Below are positions 1 to 12,715 of a stretch of DNA of 64,000 bases, one piece after another. The position numbers and the translations under genes were made by a program. Origin of the DNA: Scortum barcoo (Eukaryota; Chordata; Actinopteri; Centrarchiformes; Terapontidae). Position 1 is the first letter of the stretch; each line of letters begins with the position of its first letter. The DNA lies in the NCBI GenBank assembly GCA_023238725.1, contig CM041553.1, positions 14,009,001 to 14,073,000 on the forward strand. The letters are read 5' to 3'. The notes under the pieces are model-generated. The model did not search any database, was not told where the DNA came from, and saw nothing but the letters and a program-made list of their open reading frames with translations.

Positions 1-633
1 AGACTTTCCTGTTTGCAGGTACAGTCATGTGTCGTGCAGCTTGTCATCACCTGATCAGGTTTACACACCGCTCCTCGATCTCTCTCTAGTGACCCACTTA
101 TGGTTCACCTGGCTGTTGTCATAGCTGCATTGTGTTTGCCTGAGTCACACTTACCTTGAGAAATGAGTTGTCTCTTCACTAATCTCCCGCAAGAAAAATA
201 TTTACTCTAACACTTACTTGAAATATTCTTAATTGGTGTTTTTTTTTTTTTTTTTTTTTTTGAGAACAAAAGGTGCAAAAACCCGTTTGGTGACCTTTTA
301 ATAAGCAACAGTTACTGAGGTGTGTGGATAACTGTGCTGAGGAAAACCTGGAACATGGACTAAAGTTGAAAGATTTTCTCCAGGTTTTCCTCTGCAAAGT
401 TGTTCATGTAACTAACGAAAAGTTAAAGTCAAGAGGCTAAATATCAAATATCCGTGCCATTTGAGTTCCAGCGCATTTACTTCTGTATTTTCTTTATCCA
501 TCAGTATATTGTTTTCATCCCAGTATAGATGCCTTGATGAATACGTAGTCAGTCGGAATATGCTTAGTACCTCTCAGTTTTTCTTTCATGCTGGTTTCAA
601 CCTTTAAATCCCATGTGTCTTTTCTTTCCACAG
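1..633 (+). other. tbc1d9: Intron of tbc1d9 (3' part)
   Basis: No coding exon is visible here. The stretch ends in a good splice acceptor (pyrimidine-rich tract then CAG at 631-633) that opens the first tbc1d9 exon in the window. It contains a run of 23 T at 239-261. The exons for the N-terminal GRAM domains must lie to the left of the window. Confidence 0.7.
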
Positions 634-3600
634 GGGCGATCAACGAGATGGCCACCCACCCTGGATACTACGAAGACCTGGTGGAGAAGTCAATGGGCAA
701 ATACAACCTGGCAACAGAGGAGATAGAGAGGGACCTGCACCGCTCTCTCCCCGAGCACCCGGCCTTCCAGAATGAGATGGGCATCGCAGCCCTCCGCAGG
801 GTCCTCACAGCCTACGCCTTCAGAAACCCTAACATCGGATACTGTCAGGTAAGCGCACTCTTGTTTTGAGCCCGCAGAAACCTTGCAGTCTTTGACGACA
901 CTTGGATTTATACTCCTCTCACCCTCGACAACACAGGCTATGAATATTGTGACGTCCGTGTTGCTGCTCTACGCCAAAGAGGAGGAGGCTTTTTGGCTGC
1001 TTGTGGCGCTCTGTGAGAGGATGCTGCCTGACTACTACAACACCAGGGTTGTAGGTCAGTATCTGCTTCTCTATTTTAGGGTGTTTGATTGGCAAGTGTC
1101 TGTTTGCTAATGCCCTTTTTTTTTCTTCCCCAGGAGCCCTGGTGGATCAGGGGGTGTTCGAGGAGCTTGCCCGTGAGTACGTTCCTCAGCTGTACGACTG
1201 CATGCAGGATCTTGGCGTCATCTCCACCATCTCGCTCTCCTGGTTCCTCACCCTCTTCCTGTCCGTCATGCCGTTCGAGAGCGCCGTAGTGGTGGTGGAC
1301 TGCTTCTTCTACGACGGCATCAAGGTCATCTTTCAGCTGGCGCTCTCCGTGCTGCACGCCAACATCCACCAGCTGCTGGGATGCAAGGATGACGGAGAGG
1401 CCATGACCGTACTGGGCAGGTAAGGACGGGCAAAAAAAACACTCCAGAATGTTTCACCATGTATATTTCTCATACCGCAAGAGGTCTTGATCATTTTGGT
1501 TTGCTTATTGTAGATACTTGGACAGTGTGACCAATAAGGACAGCACCCTCCCTCCCATCCCCCACCTGCACTCCTTACTGACAGACAATGGAGAGCCACA
1601 TCCAGAGGTCGACATCTTCAAACTTGTCCGCAGCTCCTACGAGGTATTTAATTTGATGAGTGTTTGCCAACCTCTCGTTTAAAACTCGGTTTATTATTTA
1701 CGAGTGTGCTCTTTGTCCCCACTTTGTCATTACTTTTCTTAAGGAAGCTGCAGTGTCACGGTTTTCAATGAAGTTCAGTATATTTTCAGTTAATATGATT
1801 TTAACTTTAATTTAATTTAACTTTAATTTAAATGCATTTCTCTGAGAAGCCCAGCCGTCTCCCCACATTTATCTCCAGCTGTCTTTCTTGTTTCCACTGT
1901 GATGACATACTTAAGGGCAGAGTAAAACAGCTGGGTTGACCAGCTGTTTTTCTGTCTCTCTTTGTGTCAGAAATTTGGTTCGATCCGTGCAGATGTGATC
2001 GAGCAGATGCGCTTCAAACAGAGGCTAAGGGTCATCCAAACCATTGAAGACACAACTAAACGCAATGTGGTAAGGACCCATGTCAGTTATTCATATTCTT
2101 ATCATGTTGATTTGTTTATCTAGTACAATAGCAATCCATAGGTATATTTATATAGCTGTGTAGATATGGATGTATTTATGTTTCTAGGATATTTGTATCA
2201 TATGTCTACTATATTTTATATCTATTTTTTTGTATTTGTCTTACTAATCAGCTGCTGTGTGATTAATCAAGTTTATCTTGTCTTATCTGGTCTCTTTTCA
2301 ACTGTATTTACTACCATATCTCACTATTAGATACTCTGCTCTGTCTTCACACATATTCTCTATCTTTTGTTTTTACTTAACATGATTCTATTATGTCTCA
2401 GGTGAGAACCATTGTAACAGAGACTGCCTTCAGTATTGACGAGCTGGAGGAGCTCTACGTGCTCTTCAAGGTGAGCTACAGTGTGCATGATTTTTGTGCA
2501 CCTCAAGCTCTCACTTACTGTTAGACAGGAACTCAAACATTGATTTGGTCTCTGCAGAGAAAATAAGCAATAGCCTAACAGCCTTCACATAAAAATTTTT
2601 TGCCGCAGGCCTGCATCAACACAGGAAGATTGATTTGCCACTTCATAAATAGCACAGTGTTCATAATGATTCAGATTAATCAGGAGTGAAACATCCTGTA
2701 GTTAGTGCTGAAGTGTGTTCTATTTTATGCATTTATAAGTTAAGTTTCATTTATCTTTTTTAAATTGGTCTCTTTTAAACGCAGCAAAGAGCAGTTCTCA
2801 TGTTCTTATTTTATATGAAAACTTCATATCAATTTGCGTATGGTGTTTTACAGTTCTTCACCGCTGTCTTCCTCCCCTCAGGCGGAGCACCTGACCAGCT
2901 GTTACTGGGGCGGCAGCAGCAACCCCACAGAGCGTCATGACCCCAGCCTGCCCTACCTCGAGCAGTACCGCATCGACGTGGAGCAGTTCAAAGGCCTGTT
3001 CAACCTGCTGTTCCCCTGGGCCAACGGATCCCACTCGGACCCCCTGGCTGTGCGCTTTTTCCGCCTCCTGGACCAAAACGGAGATGCCCTCATCAATTTT
3101 CGGGAGTTTATCAGCGGCCTGGGTAAGTAAAATTGTGTCCTTGTAAATATCCTTTGGAGATAATAGTTTGTAACATAGCTGTTTGCTTGACGTATTGACA
3201 TTTTACGTTGTCGTGATTCCAATTTCAATTCCAATTCATCCCGCAGGCCATAAGACTTTTTAACTGTCCATGAGAGTCTGTCCACAGCAACACCACTTTT
3301 TAATAACACCTTCACTTCTATTGTATATATTTTTCTATTGTATATATTTTATTGTATATATCTGTTAGTTGTATAATACTAGTTTATTTATAGTTTATAT
3401 TTTATTTGTATAACTTATATTTTAAGGACTTTATTTATTTTATTACTCTAGTTTATTATTTATTATATATACATTTATTATTATAAAATTTTATCTTATA
3501 TTTTTATCTCAATCTATTTTTTCTTGTTGAGTGTCTCTATTCTTGTTAATATTTTTTTAGCATTGTTTAGGGGAGCCTGGGGTTTAAGAATTTCATTATC

Positions 3601-6600
3601 AGTGATTGCTGATGTAAATTGTTGTGTAATGACAATACATTCTTGAAATCTTGAAATCTTGAATTTAAAGTTCCTACAGCCAAGATGATGTATTGTATTT
3701 GGAAGCGGTGCAAATGTGTCCGATCTCTGAAGCTTCGTTGTTGTGTTTTAGGTGTCCTGTGTCACGGAGACCTCACTGAGAAGCTGAAGCTCCTCTACAA
3801 GATGCACGTTTTACCTGGTGAGTGTGCATCAGTGCACTTCGGTGATCTTTTAGGAAACTGCAGAACATTTCGTTTCAGTGAATCAGTATTTATTAGCTGT
3901 GTAGAAAAAATTTGCTCAGTGGGAAATGGCAATGACAGAGAAAATGTTACACTTTACGCTCTAAATTTCACTTCACTAGACAAACCGCTTTTTCTCAGGG
4001 TAACCTTTGTTAGGATGTTTGTTTATGAAGGAACTGACAAACTAAAACGTTTTAAACTACTCACTGTAGTTTAAATTCAGTCCTCACTATGAATACTTTT
4101 TTATTTTTTAACTGTTTTGAACTGTTAAAAGTAGACGTAACTTGAAATCTTGGGTTAAAATGATAAAGAATGATTTATATGATGTTTTCACAAGGCAAGT
4201 TTAGTTTTGACAAACTATTTTCTCATTTTTCTTTCAGAAATCACCCATGAACAAGAAGAGCCAGACTCTGCCTTTGAGGCCACTCAGTACTTCTTTGAGG
4301 ATATCACTCCAGAGACGTCCATTGGTAAGAAATTCAGATCAGCTTTCTTTGTATTGCTTTGACTGCATCCTTTCAATATAACACTGTGCCGGCATAGCAA
4401 GATAATATATTATATCCATATATCAACATAAATGTCCCCACATGGTACAGGGTACTGCAGTTTTTCCAACCCTCTCCTTGCCATGGTGGCATTTCATATC
4501 TAGGTACCACACTCACAACACACCGCCAACCCGGTAACATGAGGACAAAATAAAAATATCTAAAAGATTAAAGATGATATAATATCATTGGACATTACAC
4601 AATAAATATACAGTGAACTACTCAAAATGCAAATAATAATAAAAATGATTAAATTAAAAAAGGAAAGAGGGTAGACATTATCACTTCAGTTACTTTGCAG
4701 ATGAGACTTAACTTTATTACCTACTACTATTAACTGCATTTATTTTTGAAATGCACTCTCAGCCTTTGATGCCTTTTAGACAGCAAGAAAAACAAGAGCA
4801 TGTGTTCATCATGTGTGCTAAAGTGAGTTAATACACTTTGTGCTGTTTGTTTGTAAAACTCATTGCGCCTCATTTGAAATGGGTTATTACACAACCATGA
4901 GGTGACACGTTGTTTTCTCCTCGCTAACAAATAAAACTACGAGACGTTTGAGGGTTACCTTTCACTGAGCACAGCTAGAGGATGACTTGTTTGTTTAGCG
5001 GTTATCAATGAAACAGTGCTGGTTACAGTATAAAGGAGATTGTTATCATGATATCTGCGCAAGTAAAATCTGTTTTCGTGGTTACGGACATGTCACATGA
5101 TTTGCAGAGGAAAGTGTGGTTGCATTAACCTTGAAACCACTGACAGTGCGCAGCCATTGTGCACAGTGACAGTGATAATGGCACAAACAAATGTGTGCAC
5201 AAGTTAAATTATGCAAGTAAGGCACAAGCCTGCAGGAAACTGCCTCAAACACCTTTCCTGATCTGAAAGATGTTGTTTGGACAACTTGATCAAATGCGAT
5301 GTCCAATATGTATTTTTTATTTCAAGAGGGCTTTACTCAAGAGGACATACTGTTGCACTACATTAGGCAGTAAATCGTTTTGTAGAAAAGCAGAAAAGGC
5401 CTCTCTGTGTACTATATGATCAAGAACCTGCAGTATGTACTTTGGAAACAGGAAAATCCAGCATATATTTGATACTATGTGCTTGTCTTTAAAATATAGA
5501 GGATACTGCTGATGTAATGTTGAAGTTTTGATCTCAGTCACCCTCCTCTCTCCTCAGGGCATGATTCAAAGTGCAGAAGTGAGAAGGACGATGGTTTTGT
5601 GAGAGTCACGTTTAAGACCGAGAAAGGTAAGCACGATATATGAAAGCCTGAATTAAGAAAGCTAACACAAGATTAAGTCTCCTATTTTCTAAAATGAGCA
5701 ACAAAAAGTTTAATCTGAGCTTAGTCTTGATTGAAGCCAAAAAACTCCTGTTGTATTCACACTAAATTTTATTGGATGAAAAAAAACCCAAAAAACACTA
5801 ATTTCAATCTAAGATTTATATTTAACAGGGAATAAAAAGAGGTTCAGTTATTTAACCCTTTAACGCCTAAGCCCAAAACAGGGCGCCTGGATGCATTTTA
5901 TTGTAATGGCTGTACAAGTGTCAGGAAATGTGCTATTAAACTGTGCTTTTGCTCTTTTTTCAGAACTACCTAAACTTTAATTATCTGGCATGTTTTACAA
6001 CATTACTATAGGTTTTGAGTAAGAAATATATTTTTAAATGCAAAAAAGAACAAAAATCAGAATTGAATTTTTCATGTTTTTACTGAACAATTCATTGTTA
6101 TCACACATGAACAAGGATTAGAACATCTCATCTTTTTCCTAGGACTGTCCAGGCGTCTTTCTGGACAGTCCTAGGAACTAACAACAGTTTCTTTCCAGCT
6201 GCAGACACAGGCCCACATTGCACTTCTCACTTCTGCACTTCTCTCTGGTATAGCAGAACCTTTAGTGATAAAACACTAAGACTTTGTACAATAATATAAT
6301 GATATATAATAGTAAAACAAATGTAAGGTAAACTTAGTAAAGAAATAAGTAAACAGATATAGAAAGTGAAAAAAAAGAATTTTTTCGATAGCACACACGG
6401 CTCCGGAGTTACGGTAATCAGAAGACTGACTTTGTGACTTTAATACTCTTTAATGTTAATATGTTAATCTTTGTTCATTTTACAGTGAAGAAACTGAACA
6501 CTCCTGAATATCGCCATTACCTGAAACTGTGGAACCAGGAGACCAAACCCAAGCTAGAAAACACAAAAGACTTCCCCAAGCTCAATCAGGTAAGATTTCA

Positions 6601-7454
6601 CCTTCTGCATTGGTTTTTATGTTCAGTATGTGTCCAAGAAACTCAGTAGTTAGTTAAGCGTAACTGACCTCTTCTTCCTCCAGAGCCAGTTTATCGAGCT
6701 TTGCAAGACCCTCTACAGCATGTTCAGTGAGGACGTTGCAGAGCAGGAGCTCTACCACGCTACAGCGACGGTCACCAGCCTGCTGCTGGAAATGGGAGAA
6801 GTGGGGAAGCTCTTCTCCTCGTCTTGCAGAAAAGACCACAACGCAGAGGGCAAATCGGAGCCGAGCATGTGTAGGAGAGATGCAGCAGACCCCCAAACCG
6901 CCCAGGAGGCCGAACCCGACACCTTTGTCCCCGCAGGTCTGGAGAACAAGCAGAGCCCCTGTGAGGAGGGGAAAGGGGACGAGCAGCTGCCGCCTATGCA
7001 AGACATCAAGCTGGAGGACTCGTCTCCCAAAGATAACTGCACATCATCCGCCATGCTCATCTCGGACGACGAAACCAAGGACGACACCTCAATGTCGTCC
7101 TACTCGGTGCTCAGCGCAGGCTCTCACGAGCTGGATGAAAAGCTGCAGTGCGAGGACATTGCAGACGACACGGTGTTGGTGCGTAGCGATGAGGGCCCCA
7201 ACGGCGAAAGAAGTAGCCGGCCTCATGGCGGCGGAGCCCACAACAGAGTGCTGCCTCACAGCACCAGCATCGATAAAGACTGGGCCATCACGTTCGAGCA
7301 GTTCCTGGCCTCCGTGCTCACCGAGCAGGCCCTGGTGCATTACTTTGAGAAGCCAGTGGAGGTGGCAGCTCGCATAACTAACGCCAAGAATGTGCGTAAA
7401 GTTGGGCGCCCCCTGCTGTCAACAAGTGACTATGAGATCTCGCTCTCTGGCTGA
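634..7454 (+). CDS. tbc1d9: TBC1 domain family member 9, C-terminal 750 residues (partial gene)
   Basis: Predicted Rab GTPase-activating protein. Twelve exons: 634-848, 937-1054, 1134-1419, 1514-1643, 1971-2069, 2402-2470, 2882-3122, 3752-3817, 4238-4324, 5558-5626, 6486-6589, 6684-7454. All introns are GT-AG and the phases join to one frame ending in TGA at 7452. The TBC domain begins with GAINEMATHPGYYEDLVEKS and carries both catalytic fingers: the arginine finger in IERDLHR and the glutamine finger in GYCQ. A canonical EF-hand loop, DQNGDALINFRE, follows in the 2882-3122 exon. The last exon encodes an acidic, Ser-rich tail that ends DYEISLSG, close to the end of vertebrate TBC1D9. Identity over TBC1D9B or TBC1D8 rests on the tail (KLEDSSPKDN, SMSSYSVLSAGSHE) and on ucp1 and elmod2 as neighbours. 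The N-terminal GRAM domains are outside the window. Confidence 0.93.
3252..3665 (+). mobile_element. 3' end of a non-LTR retrotransposon-like repeat (in tbc1d9 intron)
   Basis: Ends with TTTAAGAATTTCATTATCAG, then TGTGTAATGACAATACATTC and short CTTGAAAT repeats. The tail style (CAATGACAATAAA-like word plus a short tandem repeat) is typical of LINE 3' ends in fish. A related copy is at 44597-44912. Confidence 0.55.
6136..6177. repeat. Perfect 17-bp inverted repeat with 8-base loop
   Basis: Arm TTCCTAGGACTGTCCAG (6136-6152), loop GCGTCTTT, arm CTGGACAGTCCTAGGAA (6161-6177). It lies in the tbc1d9 intron between 5626 and 6486. Confidence 0.9.
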
Positions 7455-8590
7455 TTTCACACAAAGACTTTTGCTGTTCTGAAAGGGAAACATGGTTATC
7501 AGTCATTGGTGTAAAAATAAACAAAACATCTCAGTGAGTTTTAGAGGAGGATGAAGGTAAATGTAAAATGTATGTGTATGATAGTTGAATGAATGTGACC
7601 AAAAACTGCTCTTAGCGATGCATTTTACCAGATGTGAAAGACTTTTATTATAACAATCACTAGATTCTGTCCAGCTGAGAGGGAACAGGACATTAATATT
7701 AAGGTTTGCTCGGATGAAATCAGTGTGAACATGTAGTAGCTGTACTTTATAAGACATTATGCATAGGTGTTAATATTGTAACCTCTAGTAATCTTAGTCT
7801 ATGTAGATGTAAATGTCCACAGACACAATACACTCCTAAACTGGGATATTAATAGTCTACGTACGATCACCTAACGTTACATCCGATCAAACTGTTGCTT
7901 ACTTACTTTACGATTCCATTCGCTGTTAATCACCAAATAGTTTTAGTTTTGTCAATCAAATGATAATGTGGGAAAAATACAAAGCTGTGAAAGTTCAATG
8001 ATGAAGTGAGTTTTCATTTATTACTGTGCAAACTCTCATTAGCTGAAACAATGTGTCATTTGGGCAAAATCCTTTTTTTTTATCCCGCACACATACCCAC
8101 GACTTCACTCCACAATAATGTTCTTCTCCGGTGTGGTTTCTCCTAATTAATCATAACAACTATGAAAAACAATAATGGAAACAGAAAAATAATACAACCA
8201 CTTTTATTTTAAGTAAAAAGAAAACAACTCACTTGAGGTGGTTAAGGAAGTCAAAGGAAGCTATATGTGCAAAAAAATGATGATTACACTAAAAACTGCT
8301 GTTGAATGAAGAGCCAGCACTTTCTTTATGTTTACATCATAATGTGGTTCACTAGCATGTATTTGCTTGCCTTGCTATCGTTGTCTACTGAACTAAAATG
8401 TCTGCCTTTTTTTTTTTTTTTTTTTTTTTTTGTAATATTTTAATCTTTTTTTGCTCTGTACATTTTTACATTTTTTCAAGTTATTTTTATGTGAATATTT
8501 TTATTTTAAATGTCCAGGTTTTGTTACTCTGGATTATGATGCATTTGCGTATCACTCCATCTAATTAAAGTAACAGTATGATTGATTCAA
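7455..8590 (+). other. tbc1d9: tbc1d9 3' untranslated region
   Basis: AT-rich sequence after the tbc1d9 stop, with no open frame of note. Candidate polyadenylation signals are AATAAA at 7516-7521 (only 62 bases past the stop) and ATTAAA at 8564-8569. A run of 25 T lies at 8407-8431. Either signal could be used; the length of the UTR is inferred, not shown. Confidence 0.5.
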
Positions 8591-10974
8591 TGCTGCACAG
8601 TTCAACGCCTCAAGCCTTTTTCATTGATTTGACCTGAGTACCACCATATGACATGAGGACATTGAGTGTTACAGTGAGTGTTGCTGCCACCTGGTGGAAG
8701 ATCATTGACACTGCCCATGATTCATTTCCTAAACATGATTTTTAGCCACTTCAGGTAGATTTCCACACACACTTGGGAAACCTAAAAGTGGTGCTTTACA
8801 GTAACTCAAACACAACTTGATTGACTCAGTGATGGCTGATAAGTAGCAGTTACTGTCTAATGAACAGTGATGGGACGCAACCAAGCACATTTAATCAAAT
8901 ACTTCTCTAAAGCGCATTTCTAAAGTACTTAATATTTACTGGACTATTTCAGTTTCATGTTGTTTTATACCTCTCTTTAGGTGAATCGCCCAGCTACAAC
9001 ATTAAAATGCCGCTCACACCAAAATCCAGTAATATTACACTGACAAGGACCTCTCTGCTGCTTAATGAGATAATTCACTTTTGATACTTTTAAAGTAAAT
9101 TTAGCTAATAATTCTCCTGTAATAAGGAAACTTTAAGTAGTCATTTTAAGTATATTTACACTCTAGTTATTCAACTGGAGTATTAATACAGAAACATGCT
9201 CACACGTCTATCTTGTTGAGGAGCTTACTGAAAATCGTTATGCTTTATATTAAAAGTACAAAATTACAAGCAAAAATAGTTAATCACGACAGAGGGTTTA
9301 TTTTTCCTTTGTGTCCTCTGCACTTGAGAAAGCCAAGATGTGCTCAAAACATTGCATTTCTTAATATATTAGAGGACGTTGAAATGAGAGCAGATGAAAG
9401 GAAAGAGCAATGTGTGCCTTGAGGACTGTGTCCACCCTCAGCTGGTTACAGCTGCTCTCTTTTTCTATCGCTCTCTCTGGAGACCACACACACTGGGGTT
9501 GTGGCTCAGGTTGACCAATCGCAGCAAAGTGAGCTCATTTAAAGCAAGACTTTCTGCAGCTTAAAAAGAAGCTTCCTCTCTCAGAAACATGACAAAACTA
9601 TAAATGATTAATCTCATTAGAAGTGATGACCAGTTAGACCAGAATAGATGAAAATATTGTTCATGTCTCCCGTGTTGTCCAGCAGCATGTCACTCTTTGC
9701 TTTTCAGATTTAATTATGAAATCTTCATCTTGAAGCTCAAAGGAAAAGGTCATCATAATTCATCCTATCTACTGTAAAAGTTATGGCTATTTCACTTTTG
9801 ATTTCTGAGAGTTTCTAATTCCTTTAATGGGGAGAGAAACATGACAACATTAAGAAATTAAGAGGAAAATAAAAAGCTTGAGAGCCTGATGTAGCTTACT
9901 TTTTTTGGATTTCAACCAGATAATCATTATACACTTTATTAGGTACACTTGAATGAATATCCAAGAAATCCTACTTTCATGAAACTTGTGTTCAGTGTTG
10001 AAACTGTTTTAGAGAAAGGTTGATTGAACATCTAACTCTTTACTTTGTCTACCCTTGTTGATATAACTGGAGTGGACAAAATATTAGAAACACCTCTCAC
10101 TATAACACAACATTAGCCTGCATTATTTTTTTTACGAGTTGCACCAAATAAAGTGGCAGCTGTGAGTGCTGTGGGAATAAGATTTGGTTTTTCCATAATC
10201 TCCATACGGTTTGAGAAGCAGCGTAGGCTGGATTTAGGGAGAGGTATTATGAAACAGGCACCATCGCTGCCAAACTGCTGAGAGGCCTAATACGATGTGA
10301 TGTAAAAGTTCTTATCAGCTCAGCAGTGAACTTCAGTCACTTGTTCACGTCACTACTCTTCCCCATTGAAAAGTATATGTTATCAAGAAATCATAAACTA
10401 ACAACAGGATATAATGTGTTTATCAAAGGAGAAAATACACCCATGATCCAATAACCATGGCAACCTGGTTTGACTGTGAAGACTACCTCCATTAATCAGC
10501 TCCAAACACTTTCTCTGTCCTTTACACACCTGCTCTGTCATTGGCTGAGAGCAAAGACAGGCCTCTGATGGTGCGTTATTTTGTTGTTAGGTGCAGACAC
10601 TTGGTCTAATGATGTAAATAATTACAGTGACAGGCATAGGACCGAAGGAAAAGCTGCAGGTGCTTACAAGTTTTATCTTCTGTAGTAAATGTGAGAAAAA
10701 TGGCAGGCTTAGAGATAAGACGCAATAAATATTGTAAAGAAAAATTAATGATAAATTATGGACACATGGAAAAATGTCACAAGATACTGATGCTACAGTC
10801 ACAGAATGAGAAGTTGTTTTTCTGAGATATGTCAGCACTGTGTGGTCAATTGAACATTGACTTTCTGACTGTCAGTGGACTTTGATTAGACCCATGCGCT
10901 TGCGTACAGGAGTACACAGTAACGCCTCTCTGGTGGATGTCGTAAAAAAAAAAAAAAAAAAGCTAGCCAGAAGA
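8591..10974. other. Intergenic region between tbc1d9 and ucp1
   Basis: No gene is seen. Part of it (about 8868-9185) resembles a degenerate interspersed repeat with repeated 'acttaagtac'-like words. Around 9936-9955 is a 'tttattaggtacactt' word, and around 10072-10095 a 'tggacaaaatattagaaacacc' type word; I recall both from other fish interspersed repeats. A run of 18 A lies at about 10944-10961, just upstream of the ucp1 TATA box. If ucp1 has proximal enhancers they should lie here, but I cannot point to specific sites. Confidence 0.4.
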
Positions 10975-10981
10975 TATATAA
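10975..10981 (+). promoter_or_regulatory. ucp1: Candidate TATA box of ucp1
   Basis: TATATAA sits about 355 bases upstream of the ucp1 start codon. It is followed by a plausible leader exon with a strong donor (AAT|GTGAGT, exon end 11123) and an acceptor at 11321-11322 just before the coding exon. The transcription start would be near 11005. Inferred from spacing and splice sites only. Confidence 0.45.
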
Positions 10982-11004
10982 ACACTCTGCAAAAGATGCA
11001 TCTC

Positions 11005-11123
11005 TCCTTTCTGTGGTGTTGGGCCCTTCATGGATTATAATCTGGCCAATCAACTCCATCAAATCCTGCCGGGTGACAAACAGCAGGGGATCAAAAGGAA
11101 CCTTTAAATTTTAGACAAACAAT
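11005..11123 (+). other. ucp1: Probable untranslated first exon of ucp1
   Basis: Leader sequence between the TATA box and a consensus donor GTGAGT at 11124. It would splice to the acceptor AG at 11321-11322, seven bases before the ATG at 11330. The 5' end is approximate. A non-coding leader exon ahead of the first coding exon is common in UCP2/UCP3-type genes. Confidence 0.4.
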
Positions 11124-11329
11124 GTGAGTACGCTTCATATTTTTATCATAAACCCACACTTTGATGTTTAATGTTTCCTCATAAACTGCATCCTCACTCA
11201 CTAACCTTTCAGTTTAAAAGATGAATGATGAGTGTATGAGGTTAATGTTTATGTGGGGGTTTTCTGCAAGAGAATGCTATTGATTTGTGTCTGTGTGTTC
11301 GTGCATTTAAGCCCAGTTTTAGGAAAAAC

Positions 11330-12550
11330 ATGGTGGGACTTAAACCCTCGGATGTTCCCCCTCCACTGGGGGTGAAGATGGCGAGTGCTGGGGCAGCGGC
11401 CTGTGTAGCTGACCTTGTCACGTTTCCTCTGGACACAGCTAAAGTCAGACTACAGGTATCTGTTCAGGAAGTCTTTGTGCATTCATCTCCAGCATCACAC
11501 AGTGTGTTTTCTCCGTATTGGGATCTTCAGCTACGCTAATTCTGCTGTATGGCTTTTGTTGGAGCACAGTGTGATGTCGACCACTGTTGACTGAGCAGCT
11601 TGACTTTCGACTTTGTCCACTTCATCATCCTCAAATCAGTTGCACTCATTCACTCCTCTGCTGCTGCATGTTTGCACCATTTGGCCTAAAGGTCTGAGTA
11701 CAATCTATGACCCCAGATTCAGGGAGAGAAGAAGGCAGTGGGAGATATCCGCTACAGAGGGGTGTTCGGGACCATCAGCACCATGATCCGGACGGAGGGG
11801 CCCAGGTCTCTGTACAACGGGCTGGTAGCGGGGCTGCAGAGACAAGTGTGCTTCGCCTCCATTAGAATCGGCCTCTATGACAATGTCAAAAATTTCTACA
11901 CTGGCAGCAAAGACAGTGAGTGGTTACTGTTGTAGTGAATGTGGGGTTTTTGTTTCGTTTTGTTTAATTTAGTTTTTTTTTTTTTTTACATTTTTCCAAA
12001 TAAATTACAAATCAGACTCTCCCTCATAATTAAAAAAGGTTCATAGATTTCAGTGTCAGACACAAACATCTTGAAGATGAATATCAAGTCCACTCAATTT
12101 TATTTGAAGAGCACAAAATCACAAATTTGTCTCAGAGGACTTCACAGTTTGTACAACACATCATTGGACCCTCTGTCCCTAGACCCTCAATTCTGATGAA
12201 TAAAACAGCTTTTAAAGTGAAAAACACCACAGAAGCCTCAAGGGGAAGCAAGAAAGCAGTGGAGGGATCCCTTTTGTAGGCAAGGGCAGATGTGTAACAG
12301 CTGCTATATTTACAATATAGACAGAAGTAACAACAGTACTGGGATATCCATTATAACTAGAGTACATAACATGTCATATTTAATGATAATTCAATGTAAT
12401 AAAAGTTTCAGGCACTGAAAGTGTACTGTATGAAGATCTGAGGGCAGTGATGCTGATTAAGAATTAAGAATAGTGAGAATTAAGTTTTTAGAAAGCAGGT
12501 GTTAAAGTATATACATGTACACACTCAAACACATACACACATATATATAC

Positions 12551-12629
<79 letters not shown>

Positions 12630-12632
12630 TAT

Positions 12633-12715
<83 letters not shown>

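Noticed and set aside
6727..7377. A 216-codon open frame on the plus strand
   Set aside because: It is a shifted frame of the last tbc1d9 exon; the real frame continues the TBC1D9 protein and ends in its known C-terminus.
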